64,000 nucleotides of DNA from Micromonospora_J zhanjiangensis (GCF_042650605.1 NZ_JBHSBN010000017.1:1-64000), one strand, 5' to 3'; counted from the stretch's first letter, positions 49,025 to 57,201 are shown. Numbers and translations: made by a program. The notes: generated by a model not told the origin, from the sequence alone.

Positions 49025-49762
49025 GTGCGACTGCTGGCGATTGATGCGACCGTGGAAGTTCCACCCACGCTGATCGCCGAAACGCTCGACCGTGACGGCG
49101 TTGTCCTGATACGTCAGGGCAGCCTGACCAAACTGACCGAACTACTCGACCCGTGGGTGGCGCCTGCGGATCATCCGCATCAGGTGACCACCGGGCTGAC
49201 CATCATCACACCCCGATCAAGCTGGGCCGGGCGACCCAACGAGGTTGGATTCACACAATCGCCGTTGGCGCCGCACACCGATCGCAGCCTTGACGAACGC
49301 CCACCGAGCCTTGTCGCGGGTCTGATGCTCAGTCCGGCCCGCGCAGGCGGGGTGACGATTCTGGCTGACGGCGCTCGGGTCTTGTCCGACATGCTGCGCA
49401 GCGATGGAATCGCCGCGGTCACCCGATTACGTCTGCGGCTGGCGGACGGACGGCCCGGGCCACCGGTGGTCGCGGAGCGCCATGGACTGACCCAAGTGCG
49501 GTATCGGGATGATCAGGTGGCCGGTCCGAACGTGGCAGGCGAGGCGGAAGGCCTCGTTTCTGATCTCCGACGCCTGATCGCTGCCGTCAGTCGTTCTGTC
49601 GACCTCGCAGCCGGCGACGGGTATCTGGCGCACAACCATCGATTTCTGCACGGCCGGACCGGATTCGTCGGCGACCGTCGCTTCGCGCGGCTGCTCGGCA
49701 ATATCAGAACCGGTCATCCCTATTCATTTCTCAACCAAGGATTTCGGGATGCGGAGGAGTAG
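49025..49762 (+). CDS. TauD/TfdA-like 2-oxoglutarate-dependent dioxygenase
   Basis: A 245-residue protein. GTG 49025 is chosen because GGAG sits 6 nt upstream. The iron site is visible: SPLAPHTDRSLDE near 80-92 (His-x-Asp) and YLAHNHRFLHGRTGFVGDRR near 200-219 (distal His and the 2-oxoglutarate Arg). RPPSLVAGLMLSPARAGGVTILADGARVLSDM is typical of the fold. It is shorter than TauD (about 280). The substrate is unknown. The next gene starts within its last codons, so the two are translationally linked. Confidence 0.8.
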   Translation: MRLLAIDATVEVPPTLIAETLDRDGVVLIRQGSLTKLTELLDPWVAPADHPHQVTTGLTIITPRSSWAGRPNEVGFTQSPLAPHTDRSLDERPPSLVAGLMLSPARAGGVTILADGARVLSDMLRSDGIAAVTRLRLRLADGRPGPPVVAERHGLTQVRYRDDQVAGPNVAGEAEGLVSDLRRLIAAVSRSVDLAAGDGYLAHNHRFLHGRTGFVGDRRFARLLGNIRTGHPYSFLNQGFRDAEE

Positions 49763-50771
49763 GAGCAGACAAGCTGGCGGCACCCCACCCGCCTCGCTGG
49801 TCGGGGAGCTGTCCCGGCTCCCAGCCTCAACCGATCCGGTGTATCCCCAGGCGATCCGGCAGATCGTCGAGGCCCACCCCGATCCCGAAACGGCACTGCG
49901 CGCAGTCCTCGGCAATCGTGCAGCGGATTCCCGGACACGGTTCGCCGCTCTCTACGGGCTGCTGCTGCGGCTGCGCCGGGAGGAACGCCATGCCGAGTAC
50001 ACCGCGACGGTCCGGCAGTACGAAGACGAGTTCGGCGCGGAGCCGTACTATCACACGTTCTATGCGATCACGGCACGTGCCAGGGGTGACCTCGCCGCAC
50101 TGCGCAGTTCCGTGGAGCATTCGAGGCACGCCGTGGCCGCCATGCCGAACGTCGCGGGAGTCGTCCACCAACTCGCGGCGTTCGAGGTCGAGTACCTGGA
50201 GCGGCTGGACGGACAGTTGCCGGAACGTGAGCTCGACGATGCCGAGCGCTGCGCCGACCAGGCAATCGTGCTGTCGCAGGGGCGAATAGCGCACTACCAC
50301 GAGACCAAGGGCCGGCTTCTGGCCCTCCGTGGTGAGTTTGACCCTGCCCGCGCGTCGCTCGCGCACGCGATCGAGATGGAGCCGCGGACCTCGCGTGACT
50401 ACCTACGACGCCTGACGCAATATCAATCCACTCGCGTTCGCATCGACCTGATGCAGGAGCGCACCCGCTGGGAACGCGCGCACCAGCATTTCCGGACCGA
50501 GCTTGCCGAGTTCAAGGCGCAGCAACTTCAGCTCCTCGGGTTGCTGGCCGCCGTCGTGGCGTTCATCGCCACCGCCGGAAATATTGCGAGCCAGAGCAAT
50601 GGAGCCGACGGCATCCGGCTGCTGTTGGTGGCGTCCGGCGCGATCGGCATCGTCTTCGGTACATTCTCCCTTGTCAACAACAGCAGGATTCGTCGGGTGG
50701 CTGCCACGATCGTCTTGGGCTGCGCCCTGATAGGAGCCGGAATGTTCGTGCCTACCTCTTGGATGCCATGA
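49749..50771 (+). CDS. helical-repeat protein with C-terminal membrane helices
   Basis: A 340-residue protein overlapping the dioxygenase stop by 14 bp. Residues about 30-240 are tandem helical pairs in TPR style (RFAALYGLLLRLRREERHAEYTATVRQYEDEFG; IAHYHETKGRLLALRGEFDPARASLAHAIEMEP). A charged helix (QERTRWERAHQHFRTELAEFKAQQ) leads into three membrane helices: LLGLLAAVVAFIATAGNIA, IRLLLVASGAIGIVFGTFSLV and TIVLGCALIGAGMFVPT. It resembles a membrane-anchored scaffold; no family name is certain. Confidence 0.75.
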   Translation: MRRSRSRQAGGTPPASLVGELSRLPASTDPVYPQAIRQIVEAHPDPETALRAVLGNRAADSRTRFAALYGLLLRLRREERHAEYTATVRQYEDEFGAEPYYHTFYAITARARGDLAALRSSVEHSRHAVAAMPNVAGVVHQLAAFEVEYLERLDGQLPERELDDAERCADQAIVLSQGRIAHYHETKGRLLALRGEFDPARASLAHAIEMEPRTSRDYLRRLTQYQSTRVRIDLMQERTRWERAHQHFRTELAEFKAQQLQLLGLLAAVVAFIATAGNIASQSNGADGIRLLLVASGAIGIVFGTFSLVNNSRIRRVAATIVLGCALIGAGMFVPTSWMP

Positions 50772-50787
50772 TGAGATCGGATCGGCC

Positions 50788-51588
50788 ATGAAGGTCTTGG
50801 ACATGCTGACCACGGCTGGTGGCGTGGGAGCCAACGAGGACCGTGTCGGTTGTCGAGGCCCGCTGGCCTGGGTGATCGACGGTGCCACCGACTTGTACGA
50901 GGAGGCGGCACTTCCCGCCGACAGCGACGTGCTGTGGCTCGTCGACACCCTCGCGCGGCACCTGGATAGCGCCGGGACAAGGGGCTATCGGGGATCCGCA
51001 ACCGAACTGCTGACGGAGATCTCGGAAATCGTGGCCCGGGAGCAGTCGGCATTGGGCTTTCCCGTGGACAGGGTTCCGCCGGCCTGCTCCGTGGCGCTGC
51101 TTGTCGATCGGGGCTCCCGCTACGACGTCACCCGGATCGGGGACGCTACCGCCGTCATTGTTGGCCGGGTGCCTGGCCTTCTTGCCACCGGTTACTTCGA
51201 CCGTCGGGAGGCTGCGGCGGTGGGCACGGGTGAGGTCGACCAGCGACGGATCAGGTCCGCGATGCAGGAGCGGCGGCTGCACACGATGACGTCAGGAGAT
51301 GTCGAGTCGGTCTTCTCCGGGCACCAGAAACGGAAGCTTCGTCCGCATTGCCTGGTGGGGGACTGGTCTGACGTCGACGACATCCTGTTGTGTACGGACG
51401 GCTTCGCCCGGCTGGTCACCGACTACGGGATATATCAGAGCTGGTCGGATGTGGTCTCCGATGGCCGAGCGCACGGGCTCTCGTATCTGGAGAAGCTGAT
51501 CCGTGGCGTCGAGGCCGGTGCGGAGGGCCACAGCGGTCGATTCAAGCGATCCGACGATGTCGCCGCGCTGCTGCTGACTCCAGCCTGA
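50788..51588 (+). CDS. PP2C-family protein phosphatase domain protein
   Basis: A 266-residue protein. Motifs of the PP2C fold: GANEDRVGCRGPLAWVIDGATDLYEE (metal Asp and DG), PACSVALLVDRGSRYDVTRIGDATAVIVG, DILLCTDGFARLVTDYG and RSDDVAALLLTP. The metal-binding aspartates are kept, so activity is plausible. It starts 16 bp after the membrane-protein gene in the same direction. There is no kinase in this operon; the nearest Ser/Thr kinase gene begins at 54.1 kb. Confidence 0.83.
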   Translation: MKVLDMLTTAGGVGANEDRVGCRGPLAWVIDGATDLYEEAALPADSDVLWLVDTLARHLDSAGTRGYRGSATELLTEISEIVAREQSALGFPVDRVPPACSVALLVDRGSRYDVTRIGDATAVIVGRVPGLLATGYFDRREAAAVGTGEVDQRRIRSAMQERRLHTMTSGDVESVFSGHQKRKLRPHCLVGDWSDVDDILLCTDGFARLVTDYGIYQSWSDVVSDGRAHGLSYLEKLIRGVEAGAEGHSGRFKRSDDVAALLLTPA

Positions 51589-51619
51589 CGGAAGTCGTCC
51601 CAGATGAAAGGCATACCAC

Positions 51620-52069
51620 GTGACAGAGCGGCCGCCCTACCTGGTGGAACGAGGCCCTGGTTATCTGGAGTACCAACTGCCGATCTCGGTGAAGCTGGTG
51701 GTGGATTACCACGGGCGTGTTCCGTTGCTCAGGAACGAACGCGACGAGTGGGAACTGCCCGGCGGCAAGCTGGAACCGGGCGAGACACCCGAGCACGGCG
51801 TGTGCCGGGAGGTGGCGGAGGAGATCGGCCTGACCGTTGCCGATGTCGATATCATCGACACCTGGGTCTACGAGATAACGCCGGTCCGGCACGTCTTCAT
51901 CGTGAGCTACGGCGCGCGCTACACCGGTAACGAGCAGCTCGTGTACTCCGCCGAACACAAGGAGCTGGGTGTCTTCGGATACGAGGAGATTCCCAAGCTG
52001 CGCATGCCGGAGCCATACAAACGGACCATCGCCCGCTGGCGGCACCGGGCCGATCTGACCACGACATGA
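51620..52069 (+). CDS. NUDIX hydrolase
   Basis: A 149-residue single-domain NUDIX protein from GTG 51620. The box GGKLEPGETPEHGVCREV then AEEIGL (about 48-72) has all conserved glutamates. EWELPGGKL before and VYEITPVRHVFIVSYGARY after complete the fold. It is 31 bp downstream of the PP2C gene. The likely substrate is a nucleoside diphosphate derivative. It is unrelated in length and C-terminus to the NrtR-like NUDIX protein at 25.7 kb. Confidence 0.87.
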   Translation: MTERPPYLVERGPGYLEYQLPISVKLVVDYHGRVPLLRNERDEWELPGGKLEPGETPEHGVCREVAEEIGLTVADVDIIDTWVYEITPVRHVFIVSYGARYTGNEQLVYSAEHKELGVFGYEEIPKLRMPEPYKRTIARWRHRADLTTT

Positions 52070-52236
52070 TGCCGTCGTCAGAACAGGGTGTCGGGTCGCT
52101 GGAACAGCCTCCATCCCAGGCCGGGCTCCCATCGTGGCGGTCGCGATGGGCCTACGCCGAGGGGCGTGCGGCCTTCCTGGTGGCGGTCGGTTCTGGCCCG
52201 CCCGGCATGCTGGCCGCGCTGACCTTCCAGACCTGA
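52069..52236 (+). CDS. possible small protein coupled to the NUDIX gene
   Basis: The NUDIX stop overlaps an ATG (TGATG at 52067-52071) opening a 55-codon frame: MPSSEQGVGSLEQPPSQAG, LPSWRSRWAYAEGRAAFLVA and VGSGPPGMLAALTFQT. It is Ser/Pro-rich at first and mildly hydrophobic at the end. The stop-start overlap is the only positive evidence. Its 3' end overlaps the MarR-like remnant in another frame. Confidence 0.33.
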   Translation: MPSSEQGVGSLEQPPSQAGLPSWRSRWAYAEGRAAFLVAVGSGPPGMLAALTFQT

Positions 52237-52317
52237 CCGAGTCCCTCGGGCAGCTCAGTGCCGACGAGCGGGAAACCCCTCCACAAGCTGCTGCGCAAGG
52301 CGGCCGGACTGCTCTGA
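52221..52317 (+). pseudogene. 3' remnant of a MarR-family regulator gene
   Basis: The codons from 52221 read DLPDLTESLGQLSADERET and, after a one-base shift at a CCCC run near 52276-52279, LHKLLRKAAGLL and stop at 52317. Together these give the usual C-terminal helix of MarR regulators. Nothing of the DNA-binding domain remains upstream. 52070-52402 contains no other recognisable gene. Confidence 0.55.
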
Positions 52318-52402
52318 GCTTCGCGTTCAGCGACGTTTTCGTTGACAACATCACTCGTGTATCCATACGCTTAACATGTTGGTTAAGTGAAGGAGGCCTC
52401 GG

Positions 52403-52777
52403 ATGGCTGGCACCGACCAGCTCAGCGTGGTGTTCTCGGCGCTGGCCGACCCGACCCGCCGGGCGATCCTCGTCGAGCTGGCCGAACGCGACGCGACGGT
52501 CACCGAGCTCACCGCTCCTCTCACCATTTCGATGCCGGCGGTGTCACGGCACCTGAAGGTGCTTGAACGCGCCGCGCTCATCTCGCGGTCCCGGTCGGGC
52601 AAGTGGCGGGCGAGCCACCTGGAGGCCGCCCCGCTGCGCGAGGCGTCCGACTGGATCGAGCGCTACCGGCGGTTCTGGGACTCGTCCCTGACCCGCCTCG
52701 ATGCCCACCTTGCCGCGGTGCAGGCCGCCGAACGGACAACGGATCGGGCGGCCGACAACCCCAAGGAGACCGATTGA
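52403..52777 (+). CDS. ArsR-family transcriptional regulator
   Basis: A 124-residue winged-helix repressor: QLSVVFSALADPTRRAILVELAERDATVTELTAPLTISMPAVSRHLKVLERAALISRSRSG. The C-terminus (WIERYRRFWDSSLTRLDAHLA) is typical of the subgroup that controls SRPBCC/AHSA1 genes. No metal-binding cysteines are present. GAAGGAGG precedes ATG 52403. Its stop overlaps the start (TTGA) of the broken SRPBCC gene. Confidence 0.9.
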   Translation: MAGTDQLSVVFSALADPTRRAILVELAERDATVTELTAPLTISMPAVSRHLKVLERAALISRSRSGKWRASHLEAAPLREASDWIERYRRFWDSSLTRLDAHLAAVQAAERTTDRAADNPKETD

Positions 52778-53095
52778 ACAGCGACATTCCGCAGCTCGCC
52801 ATCTCGCGCGTGTTCGATGCGCCGCGGGAACTCGTCTACCGGGCCTTCACCGACCCCGACCACCTGGCGGCGTGGTGGGGCCCGATCGGCAACTCAGTGC
52901 CGCGCGATGAGATCGAGTTCGACGTGCGCCCCGGTGGCTTCCAACGGTGGACCGAGGTCAACGCGGCCGTACCCGGCCTTCGCGTGCGCATCCACATCGA
53001 TCTCACCGACGTCGCCGACGATGAGCTGCTCGAAGGCGTCGCTGGACGCCGCGCTGATGAAGGCCCAGGCTGTCGCAGATGATCATCGAGAGGTA
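52774..53095 (+). pseudogene. SRPBCC/AHSA1-type gene with internal deletion
   Basis: From TTG 52774 the frame reads IPQLAISRVFDAPRELVYRAFTD, then HLAAWWGPIGNS and VHIDLTDVADDELLEG-like AHSA1 sequence, then an unrelated GVAGRRADEGPGCRR and a stop after about 102 residues. In the +1 frame just beyond the junction (about 53035) lies SLDAALMKAQAVADD, which looks like the family's normal C-terminal helix. So about 50 codons were lost and the end is out of frame. It formed a unit with the ArsR gene. Confidence 0.65.
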
Positions 53096-53100
53096 GTGGC

Positions 53101-53664
53101 ATGGCCAAGCTGATCTACGTGAACAACATGTCGCTCGACGGCTACATCGAGGACGAACGCGGCGTGTTCGCCTGGTCGCCGATGGACGACGAGTTGTTCG
53201 TGTGCTACACCGACCTCCTGCGGTCCGTGGGCACGTTCCTCTACGGGCGGCGTCTGTACGAGTCGATGGCCGTCTGGGAGACCGACCCCGCTCTGGCCGC
53301 CCAGTCCGAACTCATGGCCGACTTCGCGAGCGTCTGGCAGGCGGCGAACAAGGTCGTCTACTCCAGCACCCTCACCGCCACGTCAACTGCCGACACCCGA
53401 CTCGAACGCCGTTTCGATCCCACCGCGGTACGCGAACTGAAGGCCACCGCCGGCAGCGATCTCACCGTCGGAGGTGCCGACCTCGCGGCGCAGGCTTTCG
53501 CGGCCGGGCTGGTCGACGAGTGTCAGCTGTTCGTCTGGCCCGTGACCGTCGGCGGGGGCAAGCCGGGGTTGCCGACCGGCATGCGCACCGACCTCGAACT
53601 CCTCGACGAGCGTCGCTTCCGAAACGGTGTCGTACTTCTCCGCTATGGCGTTCTCGGACGGTGA
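53101..53664 (+). CDS. dihydrofolate-reductase-like (RibD C-terminal) protein
   Basis: A 187-residue protein: AKLIYVNNMSLDGYIEDERG at the start, FLYGRRLYESMAVWE, KVVYSSTL, then DLTVGGADLAAQAFAAGLVDECQLFVWPVTVGGGKP, all standard for the DHFR-like RibD_C family in actinobacteria. AGGTAGTGGC precedes ATG 53101. It probably belonged to an ArsR/SRPBCC/DHFR-like unit, a common trio. The physiological substrate is unknown. Confidence 0.87.
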   Translation: MAKLIYVNNMSLDGYIEDERGVFAWSPMDDELFVCYTDLLRSVGTFLYGRRLYESMAVWETDPALAAQSELMADFASVWQAANKVVYSSTLTATSTADTRLERRFDPTAVRELKATAGSDLTVGGADLAAQAFAAGLVDECQLFVWPVTVGGGKPGLPTGMRTDLELLDERRFRNGVVLLRYGVLGR

Positions 53665-53692
53665 CCGACACCCCTGTCCGCCTCCCGGCGTC

Positions 53693-53724
53693 ACCCGCCC
53701 GGCAGCTGTCGCTGCCGGGCGGGT
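53693..53724 (+). terminator. strong terminator hairpin
   Basis: A 14-bp perfect stem, ACCCGCCCGGCAGC (53693-53706) with GCTGCCGGGCGGGT (53711-53724), and a TGTC loop, followed by TCATTTGA. It ends the DHFR-like transcription unit. Confidence 0.78.
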
Positions 53725-53765
53725 TCATTTGACATCAAGCGCCCTTCAGGTTGCCTGCTGTTCGC

Positions 53766-53840
53766 ATGGATCATGAGGAGTGGATCGAGCGGTACGCCAC
53801 CGCGTGGCGTGACAAGGGCCCGGTCGCACGCGCGCGATAG
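53766..53840 (+). pseudogene. N-terminal fragment of a SnoaL/NTF2-like gene
   Basis: ATG 53766 opens MDHEEWIERYATAWRDKGPVARAR and then TAG. The first 18 residues match the opening helix of SnoaL-like polyketide-cyclase/NTF2 proteins (WIERYATAWRDKD type), after which homology ends abruptly at a promoter-like element. Confidence 0.4.
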
Positions 53841-53866
53841 ACACCGACACATCGAAATTTTAGGAT
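53835..53866 (+). promoter_or_regulatory. promoter-like element, first copy
   Basis: GATAGACACCGACACAT with AAAT after it: TAGACA (53838-53843), a 17-nt spacer and TAGGAT (53861-53866). It shares GATAGACA, GACACAT and AAAT at the same spacing with the element before the snapalysin gene. Downstream there is only a gene remnant. Confidence 0.45.
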
Positions 53867-53871
53867 TAAGC

Positions 53872-54004
53872 GGAGGTCGACCCGCTCGCGCACGAACACG
53901 ACCTGCTGCGCGAACGGTGCCTGCTGTTCGTCGCCTGCACCCGCGCCAGGGACTCGCTCTACCTCTCGTACATCGGCCGCCCGAGCCCGTTCCTGCCGCG
54001 ATGA
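53872..54004 (+). pseudogene. 3' remnant of a UvrD/Rep-type helicase gene
   Basis: The frame ending at TGA 54002-54004 reads EHDLLRERCLLFVACTRARD, SLYLSYIGRPSPFLPR and stop. VACTRARDxLYLS is the helicase motif VI end of UvrD-like proteins, and G-x-PSPFL is their usual C-terminus. Only about 40 residues remain of a protein of 600 or more. Confidence 0.7.
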
Positions 54005-54131
54005 GTGAGTGAGGGGACAACACAGTTACCCGAAACGCGAGCTCCGCGTGACCAGGGCGTCGAATCCCGCCGTGCGGTTCTTCCCAAAGGCGGAAGAGTA
54101 TGGGCAAAATTCATGCCGATGATCAGCGGTC

Positions 54132-56399
54132 GTGTTCGGGGGTGCGGTGGTTGTGCGGGTTCTGGCCGGGCGGTACGAGCTGGTGCGGGTTGTCGGCCGG
54201 GGCGGCATGGGGGAGGTGTGGGAGGGTCGGGACAGGGTGATCGGGCGACGGGTGGCGATCAAGCTGCTCCCGCACGACAGGCGCGACGTCGCTGGCGCCG
54301 AGTTGTTCCAGCGAGAGGCCCGCACCGCTGGGGCGCTGAGTCATCCGGGTGTGGTGACCGTGCACGACTTCGGTCAGGACGGTGACGACGGGTCGCTCTT
54401 CCTGGTCATGGAGTTCCTCGTGGGGCGGGACCTGAGGACGGTGCTGGACGAGGACGGGCCGCCGCCGGTGCCGACCGCGGTCGACTGGGCGGCGCAGACG
54501 GCGGCCGCGTTGGCCCGGGCGCACGAGGTGGACGTGGTGCACCGGGACCTGAAGCCGGCGAACCTGATGCTCACCCCGGACGGCCAGGTCAAGATTCTTG
54601 ACTTCGGCATCGCCCGGTTCATGGAGTCGCTGCCGTCGAGCAAGGTGATGGGAACGTTTCCCTACATGCCGCCGGAGCGGTTCGACGGGCATCCCGGCAA
54701 CGCCCGGTCCGACCTCTACGCGCTCGGCTGCGTCCTGCACGAACTCCTCACCGGGCGGAAACCGTTTGATGCCACCAGTCCGGCGTCGATGATGAGTGCG
54801 CACCTGACCAGGACCCCCGTACCGCCGGGTCGGCTCCGGCCCGAGGTGCCGGCCGCCTTGGACGACCTGGTCATGGAGTTGCTCGCCAAGGCTCCGGAGG
54901 ACAGGCCGGCCTCCGCGGCCGAGGTCCGCGACCGTCTCCGTGGCCTCCCGGCCGCGGCGGCGACGTCCCGCCCGGTCATTGCGGACGCGGCGGCGCGCAC
55001 CACCGCCCCGGCGACCCTCGTCGACCCCGGGAACGCCGAAACCGTCGGACCCGAATCACCTCCGGCGACGCTGAACATGACCCGACCGGAGACGCCCGCC
55101 ACGCTCGTCGAGCCGCCGGAACCGACCCCGGAAACCCGGTCGGGCACGCGCTTGCTCACCCGACGGAGGGCACTGTGGCTCGGCGTCGCCGCCGCCGCGG
55201 CCGGGGCGGGCATCAAGGGTGGATACGCCCTGTACGGTCTCGGCGGGCGTGACGACCCGGCGGGTTCCGGGCGTCCGTGGTTCACGGCCGGAGGGTGCCC
55301 GCTCTCGCGTCTGGTGGTGGACGGCGAAGTGGCGTATGTCAGTGGCAAAGACGCCCAGCACTCCACCGTGTACGCGCTGAACCGGCTCAGCGGGGCGAAG
55401 AAGTGGTCCCATCGGATCGACGGCGCGGGCTACGGAGACACGGACCGTAAGAATGTCACCGTCCCGTATCCGCTGGTGGTCGGCGGAGCGGTGTACGTCT
55501 GGGGTCTGGACGGGCACATGTACGTCCTGGATGCCGCCACCGGTGCGAAGAGGTGGGAGTACACCGTGGGCGGCGTCGAGCTGCTGACGGTGTCCGGCGG
55601 GCTGGTGTACGTGTATGTCCACCACGAGAACGCCATCCATGCCCTCGACGCGGCGACCGGGGCCGAGAAGTGGGTGGCGCGGGCCGTCGGTGGCATCGAT
55701 GCCCACGCGATGGTGGACGAGGTGGTGTACGCCTACATCGACAACCAGGGCAATCTGCGGGCCCTCGACCTGGCGACCGGGCGAAAGAAGTGGGACCTGA
55801 CCGGCAGCTACGCCACGCAGCTCTGGACGGCGGGCGGGATGCTGTACGTCAGCCGCGAGGAGGATGTGCAGGCGCTGGACCCGGCGACCGGCGCGCCGCG
55901 ATGGACGTCTCCGGTCGACGTGGACTCCAAGGCGGAAGGGGCGGTGGCGGACGGAGCCGCGTATTTCTTCTGCTTCTTCAAGGGTGACGAGTACTCGGGT
56001 GAGGCGGTGCACGCGCTGGACGGTGCCACCGGGAAGCGGAGGTGGTCCGCGCAGCCGGCGAGCCTGAGTAGTGCGCGCCTGCAGGTCGCTGACGGGACGG
56101 TGTACGTGCACGGGACCAGAACCACCTATGCGCTCAACGCGGCCACGGGGAGAACCAAGTGGTCGATCAACAGACCACTTGATGGCGGTCTCGAACTGGC
56201 GGTGGCCGACAAACTGGTGTATGTCAACGGGTCCTCCGACGACCAGACCGTGCATGCGCTGGACGCGGCCACCGGCAGGACGAGGTGGACCTCCTCCGTC
56301 AACGGCCAGCTCCTGCTGATCACGAATGAAAGGCTGTACGTCGCCAGCGACAACAATGACGCCATCTACGCGCTCGACGCGGCCACCGGGGCAGGCTGA
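54132..56399 (+). CDS. serine/threonine protein kinase with extracellular PQQ-type beta-propeller
   Basis: A 755-residue receptor-like kinase. The kinase domain is at about 14-275: GRGGMGEVWEGRD (P-loop), VAIKLLP (Lys), VVHRDLKPANLML, ILDFGIARF, YMPPERFDG. A Pro/Thr/Glu-rich linker and one membrane helix (RALWLGVAAAAAGAGIKGGYALYGL, about 342-366) follow, then about 380 residues with at least seven repeats of the ALDAATGxxxW type, forming an extracellular propeller. GTG 54132 is the longest plausible start; GTG 54147 or 54153 (RVLAGRYELVRV just after) is equally possible. The ligand is unknown. Confidence 0.9.
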   Translation: MFGGAVVVRVLAGRYELVRVVGRGGMGEVWEGRDRVIGRRVAIKLLPHDRRDVAGAELFQREARTAGALSHPGVVTVHDFGQDGDDGSLFLVMEFLVGRDLRTVLDEDGPPPVPTAVDWAAQTAAALARAHEVDVVHRDLKPANLMLTPDGQVKILDFGIARFMESLPSSKVMGTFPYMPPERFDGHPGNARSDLYALGCVLHELLTGRKPFDATSPASMMSAHLTRTPVPPGRLRPEVPAALDDLVMELLAKAPEDRPASAAEVRDRLRGLPAAAATSRPVIADAAARTTAPATLVDPGNAETVGPESPPATLNMTRPETPATLVEPPEPTPETRSGTRLLTRRRALWLGVAAAAAGAGIKGGYALYGLGGRDDPAGSGRPWFTAGGCPLSRLVVDGEVAYVSGKDAQHSTVYALNRLSGAKKWSHRIDGAGYGDTDRKNVTVPYPLVVGGAVYVWGLDGHMYVLDAATGAKRWEYTVGGVELLTVSGGLVYVYVHHENAIHALDAATGAEKWVARAVGGIDAHAMVDEVVYAYIDNQGNLRALDLATGRKKWDLTGSYATQLWTAGGMLYVSREEDVQALDPATGAPRWTSPVDVDSKAEGAVADGAAYFFCFFKGDEYSGEAVHALDGATGKRRWSAQPASLSSARLQVADGTVYVHGTRTTYALNAATGRTKWSINRPLDGGLELAVADKLVYVNGSSDDQTVHALDAATGRTRWTSSVNGQLLLITNERLYVASDNNDAIYALDAATGAG

Positions 56400-56511
56400 C
56401 CCGTGGAACGGCCGAGGCGTCCGGCGGCGCCGGTCCCGTCCGATGGTCCGCGGCGGGGCGGGTCGTCGCGTCGGTGGGGTGGGTCGGGTCTGACAGGCGA
56501 CGCGGTTCGAC

Positions 56512-56541
56512 GATAGACAGTGACACATTCAAATGTATAAA
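56512..56541 (+). promoter_or_regulatory. promoter of the snapalysin gene (element second copy)
   Basis: TAGACA (56514-56519), a 16-nt spacer and TATAAA (56536-56541) lie 39 bp upstream of the GTG start. The core GATAGACAGTGACACAT followed by CAAAT is nearly the same as at 53835. This AT-rich box stands out in GC-rich DNA. Confidence 0.6.
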
Positions 56542-56580
56542 GTTTTTGTGTCCCACTCACCCCCCACTGGAGTGTGAACC

Positions 56581-57162
56581 GTGTCCCGTCGCCTGCTCAG
56601 TCGTGCCCTCGGCATCCTCGCTCTGGCCGCGTTCGGCGCCACCGCCGTCGGCGCCGGCCCGGCCGTCGCCGCCCCCGGCGGCAGCCTCGCGATCCGCAAC
56701 GTCTGCTACACCACCAGCCAGGCCGGCCCGTACGCGGGCACCGCCGACCAGGCCGCGTCGATCTGGAACAACGCCACGGCCAACATCAACATGGCCAAGT
56801 GCGGTTCCAACGTGTCGATCCGCTACACCACCGGTGGCGGCTCGTACGCGGTCCGGTACAGCCTCGGCAACGGCTACGTCGTCATCGACACGCAGCAGGC
56901 GGCGCAGTACAGCCCGCTGCGGATCATGACGCACGAACTCGGGCACATCCTCGGCCTGCCGGACAACTACAACGGCAACTGCGCCATCCTGATGTCCGGC
57001 GGCAGCGCCGGCACCTCGTGCACCAACCCGTACCCGAGCAGCGGCGAGGCCGCCCAGGTCGACCGGAACTTCGGCTCGGCGCTCAGCGCCACGTCCTCGG
57101 CCGCCGATGGTGCCACCGTGTTCCAGGACAGCTGGCCGGCGCCCGCGGGCGCGCTGCGCTGA
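56581..57162 (+). CDS. snapalysin-family zinc metalloprotease (M7)
   Basis: A 193-residue secreted protease from GTG 56581. The signal peptide is about 1-30 (LLSRALGILALAAFGATAVGAGPAVAAP). The mature enzyme has VCYTTSQAG, IRYTTGGGSYAVRYSLGNGYVVID, and the zinc site THELGHILGLPDNYNG near 117-132 (HExxHxxGxxD, the Asp being the third ligand in snapalysins), then CAILMSGGSAGTSCTNPYPS with the Met-turn and a cysteine pair. Complete length for the family, with no long propeptide. It degrades extracellular protein. Confidence 0.92.
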   Translation: MSRRLLSRALGILALAAFGATAVGAGPAVAAPGGSLAIRNVCYTTSQAGPYAGTADQAASIWNNATANINMAKCGSNVSIRYTTGGGSYAVRYSLGNGYVVIDTQQAAQYSPLRIMTHELGHILGLPDNYNGNCAILMSGGSAGTSCTNPYPSSGEAAQVDRNFGSALSATSSAADGATVFQDSWPAPAGALR

Positions 57163-57201
57163 CGTACCCGACCGGCGGCGCCTGATCGGGCGCCGACCCA
57201 C

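Noticed and set aside
49025..52069. Reading the PP2C-containing operon as a tellurite-resistance TerY-type module
   Set aside because: No VWA, TerD or Ter-type kinase gene is present in this operon.
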